Shown here piece by piece: positions 39,161 through 46,862 of a DNA stretch of 64,000 nucleotides (position 1 is the stretch's first letter; each line of letters starts with the position of its first letter). Both the position numbers and the translations under genes were made by a program. The stretch comes from AC-43 sp963728855 (GTDB taxonomy: Bacteria > Actinomycetota > Actinomycetes > Mycobacteriales > Micromonosporaceae), in assembly GCA_963728855.1 (NCBI GenBank), contig CAVSLN010000002.1, positions 1 through 64,000 of the forward strand. Direction: 5' to 3'. The notes under the pieces were generated by a model that made no database searches, was not told where the DNA came from, and was given only the letters and a program-made list of their open reading frames with translations.

Positions 39161-41315
39161 ATGATTCCTGCTGTGGCGGGCGACACGGTACGCGCGGGTG
39201 AACCGGTAGGGACGGGTGACGGGGTGCGGCGGGTGCTCGCCGGGCTCGACGACGAGCAACGGGCAGCCGTGGTCGCGCCGGCCGGACCGGTGTGCATCCT
39301 GGCCGGAGCCGGCACCGGCAAGACGCGGGCGATCACCCACCGCATCGCGTACCGGGCGCTGGCCGGGGAGATCGCCGCCCGGCACGTGCTCGCGGTGACG
39401 TTCACCGCCCGCGCCGCGGCGCAGATGCGGGCCCGGCTGGCCGCGCTCGGCGTCGAGGGCGTGCAGGCCCGCACGTTCCACGCCGCGGCCCTGCGCCAGG
39501 TGCGCTACTTCGCCCCCCGGCTGCTGTCCGGCCGCGCGATGCCGGAGCTGGTCGACAGCAAGGCCCGGCTGGTCACGCTGGCCGCTGCCCGGGCGGGCCT
39601 GCGCGCCGACCGCACCGCCGCGCGTGACCTGGCCGGCGAGATCGAGTGGGCCAAGTCGTCGCCTGGTCGAGCCGGGTGAGTACGAGGTGGCCGCGGCCAA
39701 GGCCGCCCGCGACGTCCCCGTTCGAGCCGGCCAAGGTCGCCCGAGGTCTTCGCCGCGTACGAGCAGGTAAAGCGGGCCGGCGGAGTGATCGACTTCGAGG
39801 ACCTGCTGCGCGCCGCCGTGTGGGCGATCGAGGAGCACCCCGACGTCGCCGAGCAGGTGCACGCGCAGTACCGGCACTTCGTCGTCGACGAGTACCAGGA
39901 CGTCAACCCGCTTGCAGCAGCGCCTGCTCGAAGCCTGGCTCGGCGGCCGGGACGACCTGACCGTGGTCGGCGACGCCAGCCAGACGATCTACTCGTTCAC
40001 CGGCGCCTCCTCGGGGCTACCTGCTCGACTTCCCGCGCCGCCATCGGGACGCGACCGTGGTCCGGCTGGTCCGCGACTACCGGTCCACCCCGCAGGTGGT
40101 CGGGCTGGCCAACGCGATCATCCGGCAGGCCCGGGGTGCCGAGGCGCGGCTGCGGCTGGAGCTGGTCGGGCAGCGGCCGTCCGGGCCGGAGCCGGACATC
40201 AAGGATGTTCCCCGACGAGCCGGCCGAGGCGGCCGCGGTCGCGGCCCGGTGCGGCGAGCTGATCGCGTCCGGCATACCGGCCCGCGAGATCGCCGTGCTG
40301 TTCCGCACCAACGCGCAGTCCGAGGCGTACGAGGGGGCGCTGGCCGAGGCCGCGCGTGCCGTACGTCGTCCAGGGCGCGGAGCGGTTCTTCGAGCGCGCC
40401 GAGGTCCGCCAGGCGATGGTCGCGCTGCGGGGCGCGGTCAAGTCGACGCCGCCCGAGACCCCGCTCGGCGACGCCGTCGTCCTCGCCGCTGGAGGCGGTC
40501 GGCTGGCGGCCGGACGAGCCGCCCGCCGGAGGCGCGGCGCGCGAGCGGTGGGAGGCGCTGCCGCGCTCGTCGCGCTGGCCGAGGAGGTACCGGCCGGGTC
40601 GCTGGAGGAGTTCACCGCCGAGCTTGCCCGCCGGGCCGCCGTACAGCACGCGCCGACCGTGGAGGGCGTCACGCTCGCCTCGCTGCACTCGGCCAAGGGC
40701 CTGGAGTGGGACGCGGTGTTCCTGGTCGGGCTCGCCGAGGGGACCCTGCCGACGACGTACGCGAAGACGCCGGAGGCGCTGGAGGAGGAGCGGCGCCTGC
40801 TTTATGTCGGGCATCACCCGCGCGCGACAGTGGCTGTGGCTGTCGTACGCGTCGGCCCGGGCGCCGGGTGGGAGGCAGCGCAGGGCAAGCCGGTTCCTGC
40901 CGGAGCAAACCGCAGGGCCGGCAAAACGGCCAGGAAGTCCGACGCAGCGCGACCGTCGCCGTACCGTCCTGGTGTCCTGCCGGGTCTGCGGCGCGGCGCT
41001 GCTGTCGGGCGCGGACCGCAAGCTCGGCCGGTGCGCGGACTGCCCGTCCACCTCGACGAGGAACTGCTCGACCGGCTGCGGGAGTGGCGCAGCCGGGTGG
41101 CGGTAGCCCAGAAGGTCCCCGCCTACGTGGTCTTCACCGACGCCACGCTCACCGCGCTCGCCGAGCGCCGCCCGGAGCGCACCGAACAGCTCATCGAGAT
41201 CGCCGGCATCGGCCCCCGCAAGCTCGGCCTGTACGGTGACGCCGTAATGGCCCTGGTCGGTGGCGCGGCAGTCGATGATCTGACGCCGGAAAAAACTTCC
41301 ACAACAGAGTCGTAA
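39161..41315 (+). pseudogene. uvrD2: ATP-dependent DNA helicase UvrD2, frameshifted
   Basis: Starts MIPAVAGDTVRAGEPVG. Walker A ILAGAGTGKTRAITHRIAYR and AVTFTARAAAQMRARL are in the first frame. Later pieces: FVVDEYQDVNPL, TVVGDASQTIYSFTG, VRLVRDYRSTPQVVGLANAI, EIAVLFRTNAQSEAYEGALA, LASLHSAKGLEWDAVFLVGL. The C-terminus has a four-cysteine site (CRVCGAALL...GRCADCP) and an HRDC domain (KVPAYVVFTDATLTALAERR), both typical of UvrD2. About ten single-base insertions between 39660 and 41060. Synteny with whiB7 and mycoredoxin supports the name. Confidence 0.85.
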
Positions 41316-41321
41316 ATTCGT

Positions 41322-41351
41322 TTGCCCTCGATCCGGGCCCAGGCATAGCCT
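41322..41351 (+). promoter_or_regulatory. Candidate promoter of the whiB7 leader
   Basis: TTGCCC at 41322-41327 and TAGCCT at 41346-41351, spacer 18. Directly upstream of the -35 is an AT-rich stretch (GTCGTAAATTCG) in otherwise GC-rich DNA, as at WhiB7-activated promoters in mycobacteria. Self-activation is an inference. Confidence 0.45.
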
Positions 41352-41438
41352 GACGGCACACCTCACTCGCAGGAGCAATCCGCCTGCCCGTGAGCGGTCG
41401 ATGATCACCAATGGAGAGCAGGACAGGAGGTGGCCCCG

Positions 41439-41741
41439 ATGAGACTCAGCTATGCCGAGGAGCGACCGTCGGCGCTAGCCGCTGCCTGCGCTCCCGCCCA
41501 CGCGGACCGCGTGGGCCACCTGGCTGTTCTGGACGTCCCCGTGTCCCGGTGGCGTCTGGCGGAGCAGCCGGTCGCGTCTATCCAGCAGTTCGACGAGCAG
41601 AAGTCTGTCCAGCTCCAGGATGCCCAGGTTCAGCTCCACCGGACCAATGGGCGCACGGCCAAGGCCAACGGGATGACCGGGTCGCCCATCGTCACGGGCG
41701 TCAAGGTCAGCGGCGTTCCACCTCGAGGTAGACCGGTCTAA
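41439..41741 (+). CDS. Upstream ORF in the whiB7 leader
   Basis: 100 codons from an ATG with a good AGGAGGT at 41425 (MRLSYAEERPSALAAACAPA...). It has no recognised domain and is Gln-rich in the middle. It stops at 41739-41741, inside the palindromic part of the leader and just before the terminator hairpin that precedes whiB7. Known whiB7 leaders hold a translated ORF that controls a terminator; this one may play that role, or may be a separate small protein. Confidence 0.5.
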   Translation: MRLSYAEERPSALAAACAPAHADRVGHLAVLDVPVSRWRLAEQPVASIQQFDEQKSVQLQDAQVQLHRTNGRTAKANGMTGSPIVTGVKVSGVPPRGRPV

Positions 41742-41808
41742 CAAAGACCAACCGGCTCACCTCGAGGCCGCGGAACCCGCAAACCGGGATCCGCGGCCTC
41801 AGTTATTT
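41720..41808 (+). promoter_or_regulatory. Attenuator-like hairpins before whiB7
   Basis: GAGGCCGCGGA (41764-41774) pairs perfectly with TCCGCGGCCTC (41790-41800), followed by AGTTATTT: a strong terminator. Two copies of ACCTCGAGG (41720-41728 and 41759-41767), self-complementary, can pair with each other. The second overlaps the base of the terminator stem, giving an alternative fold. The upstream ORF ends between the two copies. Confidence 0.6.
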
Positions 41809-41855
41809 CCCGCCCAAGAGGGCCAAAGAACGAGAGAGAAAGAGAGGTGACCGGG

Positions 41856-42197
41856 ATGAGCCTGGCGTTGGCACCCGTCGACACCACTGTCGAGCTGGGT
41901 GCGGACCTGCCCTGCCGGCGGTTCGACCCCGACCTGTGGTTCTCCGACTCGCCCGCCGAGCTGGAGCTGGCCAAGTCGCTGTGCGGCGACTGCCCGCTCC
42001 GGGTCGAGTGCCTGGCCGGTGCGGTCGAGCGGGCCGAGCCCTGGGGCGTCTGGGGTGGCGAGATCTTCGAGCGTGGCGCCGTGGTTCCGCGCAAGCGGCC
42101 GCGGGGTCGTCCGCGCAAGGAGGACGTCGCCCGGGACGAGGTCCTTCGGGCCCAGGTCGCGAACCGCGTCGCCGCGTCGATCCGAGTGGCGGCCTGA
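41856..42197 (+). CDS. whiB7: WhiB7-type iron-sulfur transcription regulator
   Basis: 113 residues. Four cluster cysteines (LPCRRFDPD; KSLCGDCPLRVECLAG), the WhiB turn PWGVWGGE, and a C-terminal AT-hook KRPRGRPRK that marks the WhiB7 subclass. WhiB7 works with the main sigma factor to switch on intrinsic antibiotic resistance genes. The position next to uvrD2 and an ABC1 kinase matches M. tuberculosis. ATG at 41856 behind GAGAGGTGA; a GTG at 41847 is less likely. Confidence 0.93.
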   Translation: MSLALAPVDTTVELGADLPCRRFDPDLWFSDSPAELELAKSLCGDCPLRVECLAGAVERAEPWGVWGGEIFERGAVVPRKRPRGRPRKEDVARDEVLRAQVANRVAASIRVAA

Positions 42198-42285
42198 CAT
42201 GAGCGGGATCCGTACCAGTGCCATCGAGCAGCACACCCGGCCTACTGCCGTACCGAATGGAACCGACCGACCAAGGAGCACCAGA

Positions 42286-42438
42286 ATGATCGCCGGCCTG
42301 CAACTTCTTCACGAAGCCCTGAGCCGGGCGCGAATGCGCAAGCCTCAGGAAACCACTTCTGAGGCTTACCGACCCGCCCGGCAGATCGCGATGAGCGCGC
42401 GCCACCAGGAGTCGCTCCGGCTGGGCAACCGCGACTGA
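42286..42438 (+). CDS. Small basic protein downstream of whiB7
   Basis: 50 residues: MIAGLQLLHEALSRARMRKP... ending SARHQESLRLGNRD. A clear AAGGAG seven bases before the ATG supports translation. The frame extends back to an ATG at 42199 without a ribosome site. Possibly co-transcribed with whiB7. Function unknown. Confidence 0.6.
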   Translation: MIAGLQLLHEALSRARMRKPQETTSEAYRPARQIAMSARHQESLRLGNRD

Positions 42439-42458
42439 TATCCGTTGTAGTCAATGGA

Positions 42459-42492
42459 ATGGGCCGCCCGGGATTCATCCCGGGCGGCCCAT
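42459..42492. terminator. Strong hairpin terminator
   Basis: A perfect 15-bp stem: ATGGGCCGCCCGGGA (42459-42473) with TCCCGGGCGGCCCAT (42478-42492), loop TTCA. It separates the whiB7 unit from the converging ABC1 kinase gene. Confidence 0.85.
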
Positions 42493-42584
42493 AGCGCTCT
42501 GAGCTCATGGTTCGTTCGCTTCGCGGCGTATGAGGGCGACGCCGTCCGGGCGCGCCGCGCCGCACTCACTGAGCCCGCGCCTGA

Positions 42585-43928
42585 TTATTCCGCCGGCGCG
42601 AAGCCCGGCAGCCATTGCTCGACCACGGATCGGTACGGCGCCCGCGCCTCCAACTGGCACAGCACCCCGATCGAGCCCAGCGTCACCCGGTGGATCAGCA
42701 GGTACGACGGCGGCAGGTTGAGGTGCTTGCCGAGCTGGAACGCCGGGCTCCTCGGGTTGGCCACCCGGGCGGCCTCGCCCCGCAGCCAGGCCCGGGTGAA
42801 CCGGAACTCCGGTGCGGCGAGCGGCTCCAGCATCGGCCGCAGGTAGTTCAGGACCGCCGCCGCGTCGACGTCCGCGTCCGGCTTGACGAAGCCCTCGCCG
42901 CGCAGCCCGTCCAGCACCCCCTCGGCGTCGCCGGCCAGGGCCAGCCGGGTGAGCCGGCCGATCGGCTCCGGGTGGCCGCCCGGCAGCCGGGCCACCGCCC
43001 CGAAGTCGAGCACGCCGAGCCGGCCGTCCGGCAGCATCCGGAAGTTGCCCGGGTGCGGGTCGGCGTGCAGCAGCCCGACCCGGGCCGGCGCGGAGAAGTG
43101 CAGGGTCGCCATGCGCAGGCCGGCCAGGTCGCGCTCGGCTTCCGTACCGCTCGCGATGACCCGGGACAGCGGGTCGCCATCGATCCACCCGGTGACCAGG
43201 ACCCGCGGGGCCGCGGCCAGGACGGGCGGTACGTAGATCTCGGCATCGCCCGCGTACGCCTCGGCGAAGTCCCGCTGGGCCTTCGCCTCCAGCTCGTAGT
43301 CCAGTTCCTCGGTGATCCGCTCGCGCAGCTCGGTGAGCAGCGGCTTGACGTCCAGCCCCGGCTGGAGCGCCCGGAACAGCCCGGCCAGCCGGGACAGCTG
43401 GTTCAGGTCGGCGACCAGCGCGTCACCGGCGCCCGGGTACTGGATCTTGACGGCGACCGGGATCCCGCCCCGCCCCTGCTTCCATACCGCCCGGTGCACC
43501 TGCCCGATGCTGGCCGCTGCCGCGGGAGTGTCGTCGAAGTCACGAAACCGCCGCGCCAGTCCGCGCCGAGCTGCTCGCGCCAGCACCTTGTGCACGGTGG
43601 CCGCGGGCAGCGGCGGCGCCGCCTCCTGGAGCTTGGTCAGCGCCTGCCGGTAGGGGCCGGCCAGCTCCTCCGGCAGCGCCGCCTCGAAGACCGACAGCGC
43701 CTGGCCGAACTTCATCGCCCCGCCCTTGAGCTGCCCTAGCACGCTGAACAGGTGCTCGGCGGTGCGCTGCTGGACGTCGGCCGAGATGACCTCGGAGGCC
43801 ACCCCGGTGACCCGCTTGCCGAGCCCGAGCGCGGCCCGGCCGGCGAAGCCCGAGCGGCAGGCGGCGAGCCGTGCGGTACGGGTCACGGCGCGGCGCGGGA
43901 TGTCGGTCACCCGATCATTGAACCTCAT
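42585..43928 (-). CDS. ABC1/UbiB-family atypical kinase (Rv3197 type)
   Basis: 447 residues. The family KxGQ motif (GGAMKFGQALSVFE), AAASIGQVHRA, the invariant Lys in VAVKIQYPG, and the catalytic loop LHADPHPGNFRM with LDFGAV are all present. ABC1 proteins are atypical ATPases linked to isoprenoid quinone or lipid metabolism. In mycobacteria the neighbour of whiB7 affects macrolide tolerance. No membrane helix at the C-terminus is obvious. ATG start. Confidence 0.9.
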   Translation of the reverse strand: MRFNDRVTDIPRRAVTRTARLAACRSGFAGRAALGLGKRVTGVASEVISADVQQRTAEHLFSVLGQLKGGAMKFGQALSVFEAALPEELAGPYRQALTKLQEAAPPLPAATVHKVLARAARRGLARRFRDFDDTPAAAASIGQVHRAVWKQGRGGIPVAVKIQYPGAGDALVADLNQLSRLAGLFRALQPGLDVKPLLTELRERITEELDYELEAKAQRDFAEAYAGDAEIYVPPVLAAAPRVLVTGWIDGDPLSRVIASGTEAERDLAGLRMATLHFSAPARVGLLHADPHPGNFRMLPDGRLGVLDFGAVARLPGGHPEPIGRLTRLALAGDAEGVLDGLRGEGFVKPDADVDAAAVLNYLRPMLEPLAAPEFRFTRAWLRGEAARVANPRSPAFQLGKHLNLPPSYLLIHRVTLGSIGVLCQLEARAPYRSVVEQWLPGFAPAE

Positions 43929-43968
43929 CCGGCTGGGAACTGACGGCCGCCGGCGCTGCCGGCCACAC

Positions 43969-44970
43969 TCACAGCGCGGGTGGGGAGGCCAGGTACGCCG
44001 GCGTTCCCGCCCCGGTCCAGCGATCTCGATCGATCCACCGAGGGTCTGCGGGTGCTCCGCCGTCGAGGTAGGTGAGCACCTCGTCGGCCGCGTACCCGGT
44101 CGCCGCGAGCAGGGTGGTGACCGCGACGGGCTGCGGCTGCTCCGGCCCCGTGGACAGCTGCGCGGCCAGCGCCGGCCAGGCCGGGTCGCGGTCCCTCCGG
44201 TGCAGGTCGACGCAGTTCAGGCAGGGGGAGCCGGACGGCGGGTACCAGCGGCCCGACGACCGCGATCCCGTCCCGTAGCGTCGACCGCGAGGTGGGGGAC
44301 GTTGCGCTTGGCGTAGGCGAGGGCGGCCAGGCCGGCGGGCCGGTGCGCACCGGCCTGGACGACGAACGTGGCCGTACCGTCGCGCAACGGGCGCAGGTTG
44401 GTCGCCGGTGCGATCCGGATCACGGCGTCGGCCGCGGCGGTGGCCCGGGGCCGGTCGGCGTCGGACGGCAGCAGGCCGCCCAGGGCGGCGTCCTCGGGCC
44501 TGGTCCGGCCGGACACGGCTGGGTCGACGTGCCCGACTCCGGCCTCGGCCAGCGCGGCGGCGATCGGGACGGCGAGCCGCCCGTACCCGCTGACCAGCAC
44601 GTGGGCGCCGCCCCGCCGGCGCAGTGCCGCGGAGGGCGCACCGTCCCCGCGCAGGGCCAGCGCGGCCGCCTCACCCGCCAGCCGGCGGCGTACCGGCTCG
44701 GCCAGCCCCGCCGGCAGCAGGCGTACGGGCGTCGACCACCAGCCCGCCGCCGCGCAGGGCTTCGAGCAGCGCGATGGTCGCCGACTCGGGTACGCCGAGC
44801 CCGGCCGCCTCCCGTAGCACCGCGTGCTCGGTACGCGCGCCGTCCAGCAGGTCGAGTACCCGCACCAGCGCCGGATCGGCGAACTCCAGCAGAACCGCGC
44901 GGCGCGGGTCGGTACCGAGCTGCACGGTGGCCGGGTCGCGCCACAGCCGGCGCAGTCCCGGCAGCAGCAT
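43969..44970 (-). pseudogene. ThiF-like cyclodehydratase-domain protein (Rv3196 type), frameshifted
   Basis: Start about 44970: MLLPGLRRLWRDPATVQLGT. Three frames join: LLDGARTEHAVLREAAGLG...GGGLVVDA, then EPVRRRLAGEAAALALRGDG, HVLVSGYGRLAVPIAAALAE (Rossmann start) to AYAKRNVPHLAVD, then RDGIAVVGPLVP and PCLNCVDLHRRDRDPAWPAL, ending TPAYLASPPAL. The C..C pair fits the zinc site of E1-like cyclodehydratase partners. Breaks near 44725, 44282 and 44240. Proteins of this type are named after bacteriocin cyclodehydratases but stand alone here, with no precursor peptide visible. Likely intact in nature. Confidence 0.75.
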
Positions 44971-44984
44971 CGGCCGGCTCACGA

Positions 44985-45100
44985 GATGCCCGGGTCTTGT
45001 CGCGTCATGGCCGATCCTCGCTGCGCTGCGGTCGGCCATGAGGCTCATCGGCACTGTGCTCATGATTCGCTCGCTGGCGCTCGCTCACCGGTGCTCATGG
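44985..45100 (-). repeat. Interspersed lineage-type sequence, second copy
   Basis: On the minus strand: GAGCGAGCGCCAGCGAGCGA, ATCATGAGCACAGTGCC, GAGCCTCATGGCCGACCGCA, GCGCAGCGAGGATCGGCCAT. It shares its block order with 12777-12905. It could be translated as an N-terminal extension of the gene downstream, but is better seen as non-coding. Confidence 0.7.
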
Positions 45101-45137
45101 CGACCCAGTGTCACCGCATCGGCGGCAGCGCGGCGCG

Positions 45138-45199
45138 CTATCCACAGGGAGACCGGGCGTCCACCGCGCTGTCCACAGCGACACGCCGAGTTGTCCACA
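45138..45199 (+). promoter_or_regulatory. Cluster of three DnaA-box-like 9-mers
   Basis: CTATCCACA (45138-45146), CTGTCCACA (45169-45177) and TTGTCCACA (45191-45199), all in the same orientation. The last is a perfect actinobacterial DnaA box; the others differ by one base. They lie in the intergenic space between the cyclodehydratase-like gene and the zinc-ribbon gene. Confidence 0.6.
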
Positions 45200-45267
45200 G
45201 GTTATCGGGCGCGCTGTCCGGAGCTGGACATCACCCTGGGTGCCTAGTTCATAGACATCTCTGACCG

Positions 45268-45429
45268 TCAGGCTTTGCCGAGGATGCGGTTGACGGTCGT
45301 ACCGCAGACCGGGCACTTGCCCTTGGCCATCCTCATGCCGGTCTTCGAGACCCCCACGCTGCCCTCGAAGTCCCGCTTCTCCTTGCACTTGACGCAGTAG
45401 CCGTTGTAGGTCTGGATCGTCTCCGCCAC
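45268..45429 (-). CDS. Small zinc-ribbon protein (DUF5679-like)
   Basis: 53 residues from the GTG at 45429, behind a very good GAGGAGG. Sequence MAETIQTYNGYCVKCKEKRD... with CVKC and CPVC pairs, and a C-terminus TVNRILGKA: a small single zinc ribbon found in many actinobacteria. Function unknown. Confidence 0.85.
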   Translation of the reverse strand: MAETIQTYNGYCVKCKEKRDFEGSVGVSKTGMRMAKGKCPVCGTTVNRILGKA

Positions 45430-45728
45430 GATGCCTCCTCATTTGCATGACGTCCGCGCTGAGTAGTACCCAGCGGGACGGACGTCGACCCGTCGAGTCT
45501 GCTCCTCCGAGCGGCCGGACAAGGGGCATTTGCTCCGACACGCCGGGTTATTAGTGCCAATGCTTACTTTCCGGCCGGCAGGGTGTGGGAATTTTACCGG
45601 CGAAACGGGACAACGGGGTCCTCGGTCGAGGGCAGTCGCCGATCGGGTCTTGCGGGAGGTGGGCGCCCTCCGGCTACCGTGCCCACGTGAAGGATGCCCC
45701 GGGGCTTGCCGGGTGACCTGGGCCGACC
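45430..45728. other. Intergenic region between divergent genes
   Basis: 299 bases with lower GC in the middle (TTATTAGTGCCAATGCTTAC near 45549). It should hold promoters for the zinc-ribbon gene and the YgjP-like peptidase gene. No convincing gene. Confidence 0.5.
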
Positions 45729-46262
45729 ATGGCCGCAGCCCGGAAGCCCGTCGTCGAGGTGCGGCGCAGTGAGCGCCGCCGCCGTACGGTGTCCGCATAT
45801 CGGGACGGGGAACGCGTTGTCGTACTCATCCCGGGACAGTTCTCCCGCGCCGAGGAGCGCGAGTGGGTCGATCGCATGCTGGAGCGCCTGGCCGCGCGCG
45901 ACCAGCGGGCCCGCCGCACGGATACCGAGCTGGCCAGCCGGGCCAAGCGCCTGGCCCACCGGTACCTCGCCGGGTTCCCGGCCGCGGCGCGCCCGGCCAG
46001 CGTGCGCTGGGTGAGCAACCAGAACGGCCGGTGGGGCTCGTGTACTCCGGCCGACCGGACGATCCGGATCTCTGACCGGATCATGGACATGCCCGACTGG
46101 GTGGTCGACTACGTGCTCCTGCACGAGCTGGTGCACCTCGTCGTGCCGAGCCACAACACCAAGTTCTGGGCGCTGGTCGGCCGGTACCCGCGCGCCGAGC
46201 GGGCCCGCGGCTACCTGGAGGGGGTCTCGGCGGCGGCCGGGCAGGCGTTCCACGAAGATTGA
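45729..46262 (+). CDS. YgjP/DUF45-type M48 metallopeptidase
   Basis: 177 residues. Zinc motif HELVHLVVPSHNTKFWALVG gives HExxH plus the downstream His, and WVSNQNGRWGSCTPADRTIR is the second family motif. Cytosolic protease of unknown substrate. It is followed three bases later by the next gene. Confidence 0.9.
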   Translation: MAAARKPVVEVRRSERRRRTVSAYRDGERVVVLIPGQFSRAEEREWVDRMLERLAARDQRARRTDTELASRAKRLAHRYLAGFPAAARPASVRWVSNQNGRWGSCTPADRTIRISDRIMDMPDWVVDYVLLHELVHLVVPSHNTKFWALVGRYPRAERARGYLEGVSAAAGQAFHED

Positions 46263-46265
46263 CGG

Positions 46266-46859
46266 GTGACCCGCCGGATCGTCGTGGTGCCATTGACCGT
46301 ACCGACCTGGTCTCCGCCAGGCGTCGAACCGTCCGCGTGGCGACTCGCCCTCGCCGAGGACGTCGTCGACCTGCTCGCCACACTGGCCGAGGTGGTGCCG
46401 GCCGTCGCCGTGGTCACCGGGGACCGGCGCGCGGCCGACGCGGTGGTCTGGCCAACCACGCGGGTGTACGAGCTGCCGGCGCTCACCAGCGACGCGGTCT
46501 TCGAAGCGGCGGCCGCCGACGGGTACGAGCAGGCCGCGCTGCTCGCTCCGGACGCGCCCGACCTGCCCGGGATGCTGGTCGGCAAGCTGCTACGGCCGCT
46601 GACCAGCCGGCCGGTCTCGGTGGCGCCGGCGCTCACCGGAGGGCTGCTCGGGCTGGCCGCGCGGCTGCCCGTACCGGAGTGGCTGCCCGCGCTGAGCCTC
46701 GCCGCTTCCGTCGAGGACGTACGCCGGCCGGCTCCCACGCCCGGACAGGTGGCCCTGGCGACCGGCTGGCACCGGCTCACCGGCCCGTCCGGGCTGCACC
46801 GGCTGGATCCCGGACTGGAAGGCTGGGACGCCACCCGGGCGCTGCTGAGCGCGGCCTGA
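46266..46859 (+). CDS. DUF2064-like (degenerate GT-A fold) protein
   Basis: 197 residues: MTRRIVVVPLTVPTW..., with VAVVTGDRRAADAVVWP, AAADGYEQAALLAPDAPDLP and a WHRLTGPSGLHRLDPG end. The UAPDxPDLP pattern recalls the DUF2064/CofC-like nucleotidyl-glycosyl transferase fold, but the N-terminal nucleotide site is not clear. Start overlaps the preceding gene's tail closely (4-base gap), so probably co-transcribed with the peptidase. Confidence 0.65.
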   Translation: MTRRIVVVPLTVPTWSPPGVEPSAWRLALAEDVVDLLATLAEVVPAVAVVTGDRRAADAVVWPTTRVYELPALTSDAVFEAAAADGYEQAALLAPDAPDLPGMLVGKLLRPLTSRPVSVAPALTGGLLGLAARLPVPEWLPALSLAASVEDVRRPAPTPGQVALATGWHRLTGPSGLHRLDPGLEGWDATRALLSAA

Positions 46860-46862
46860 CGC

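Noticed and set aside
43969..44970. RiPP biosynthesis cluster based on the cyclodehydratase-like gene
   Set aside because: No precursor peptide, YcaO partner or dehydrogenase nearby; the gene belongs to a conserved Rv3196-type single-gene family.
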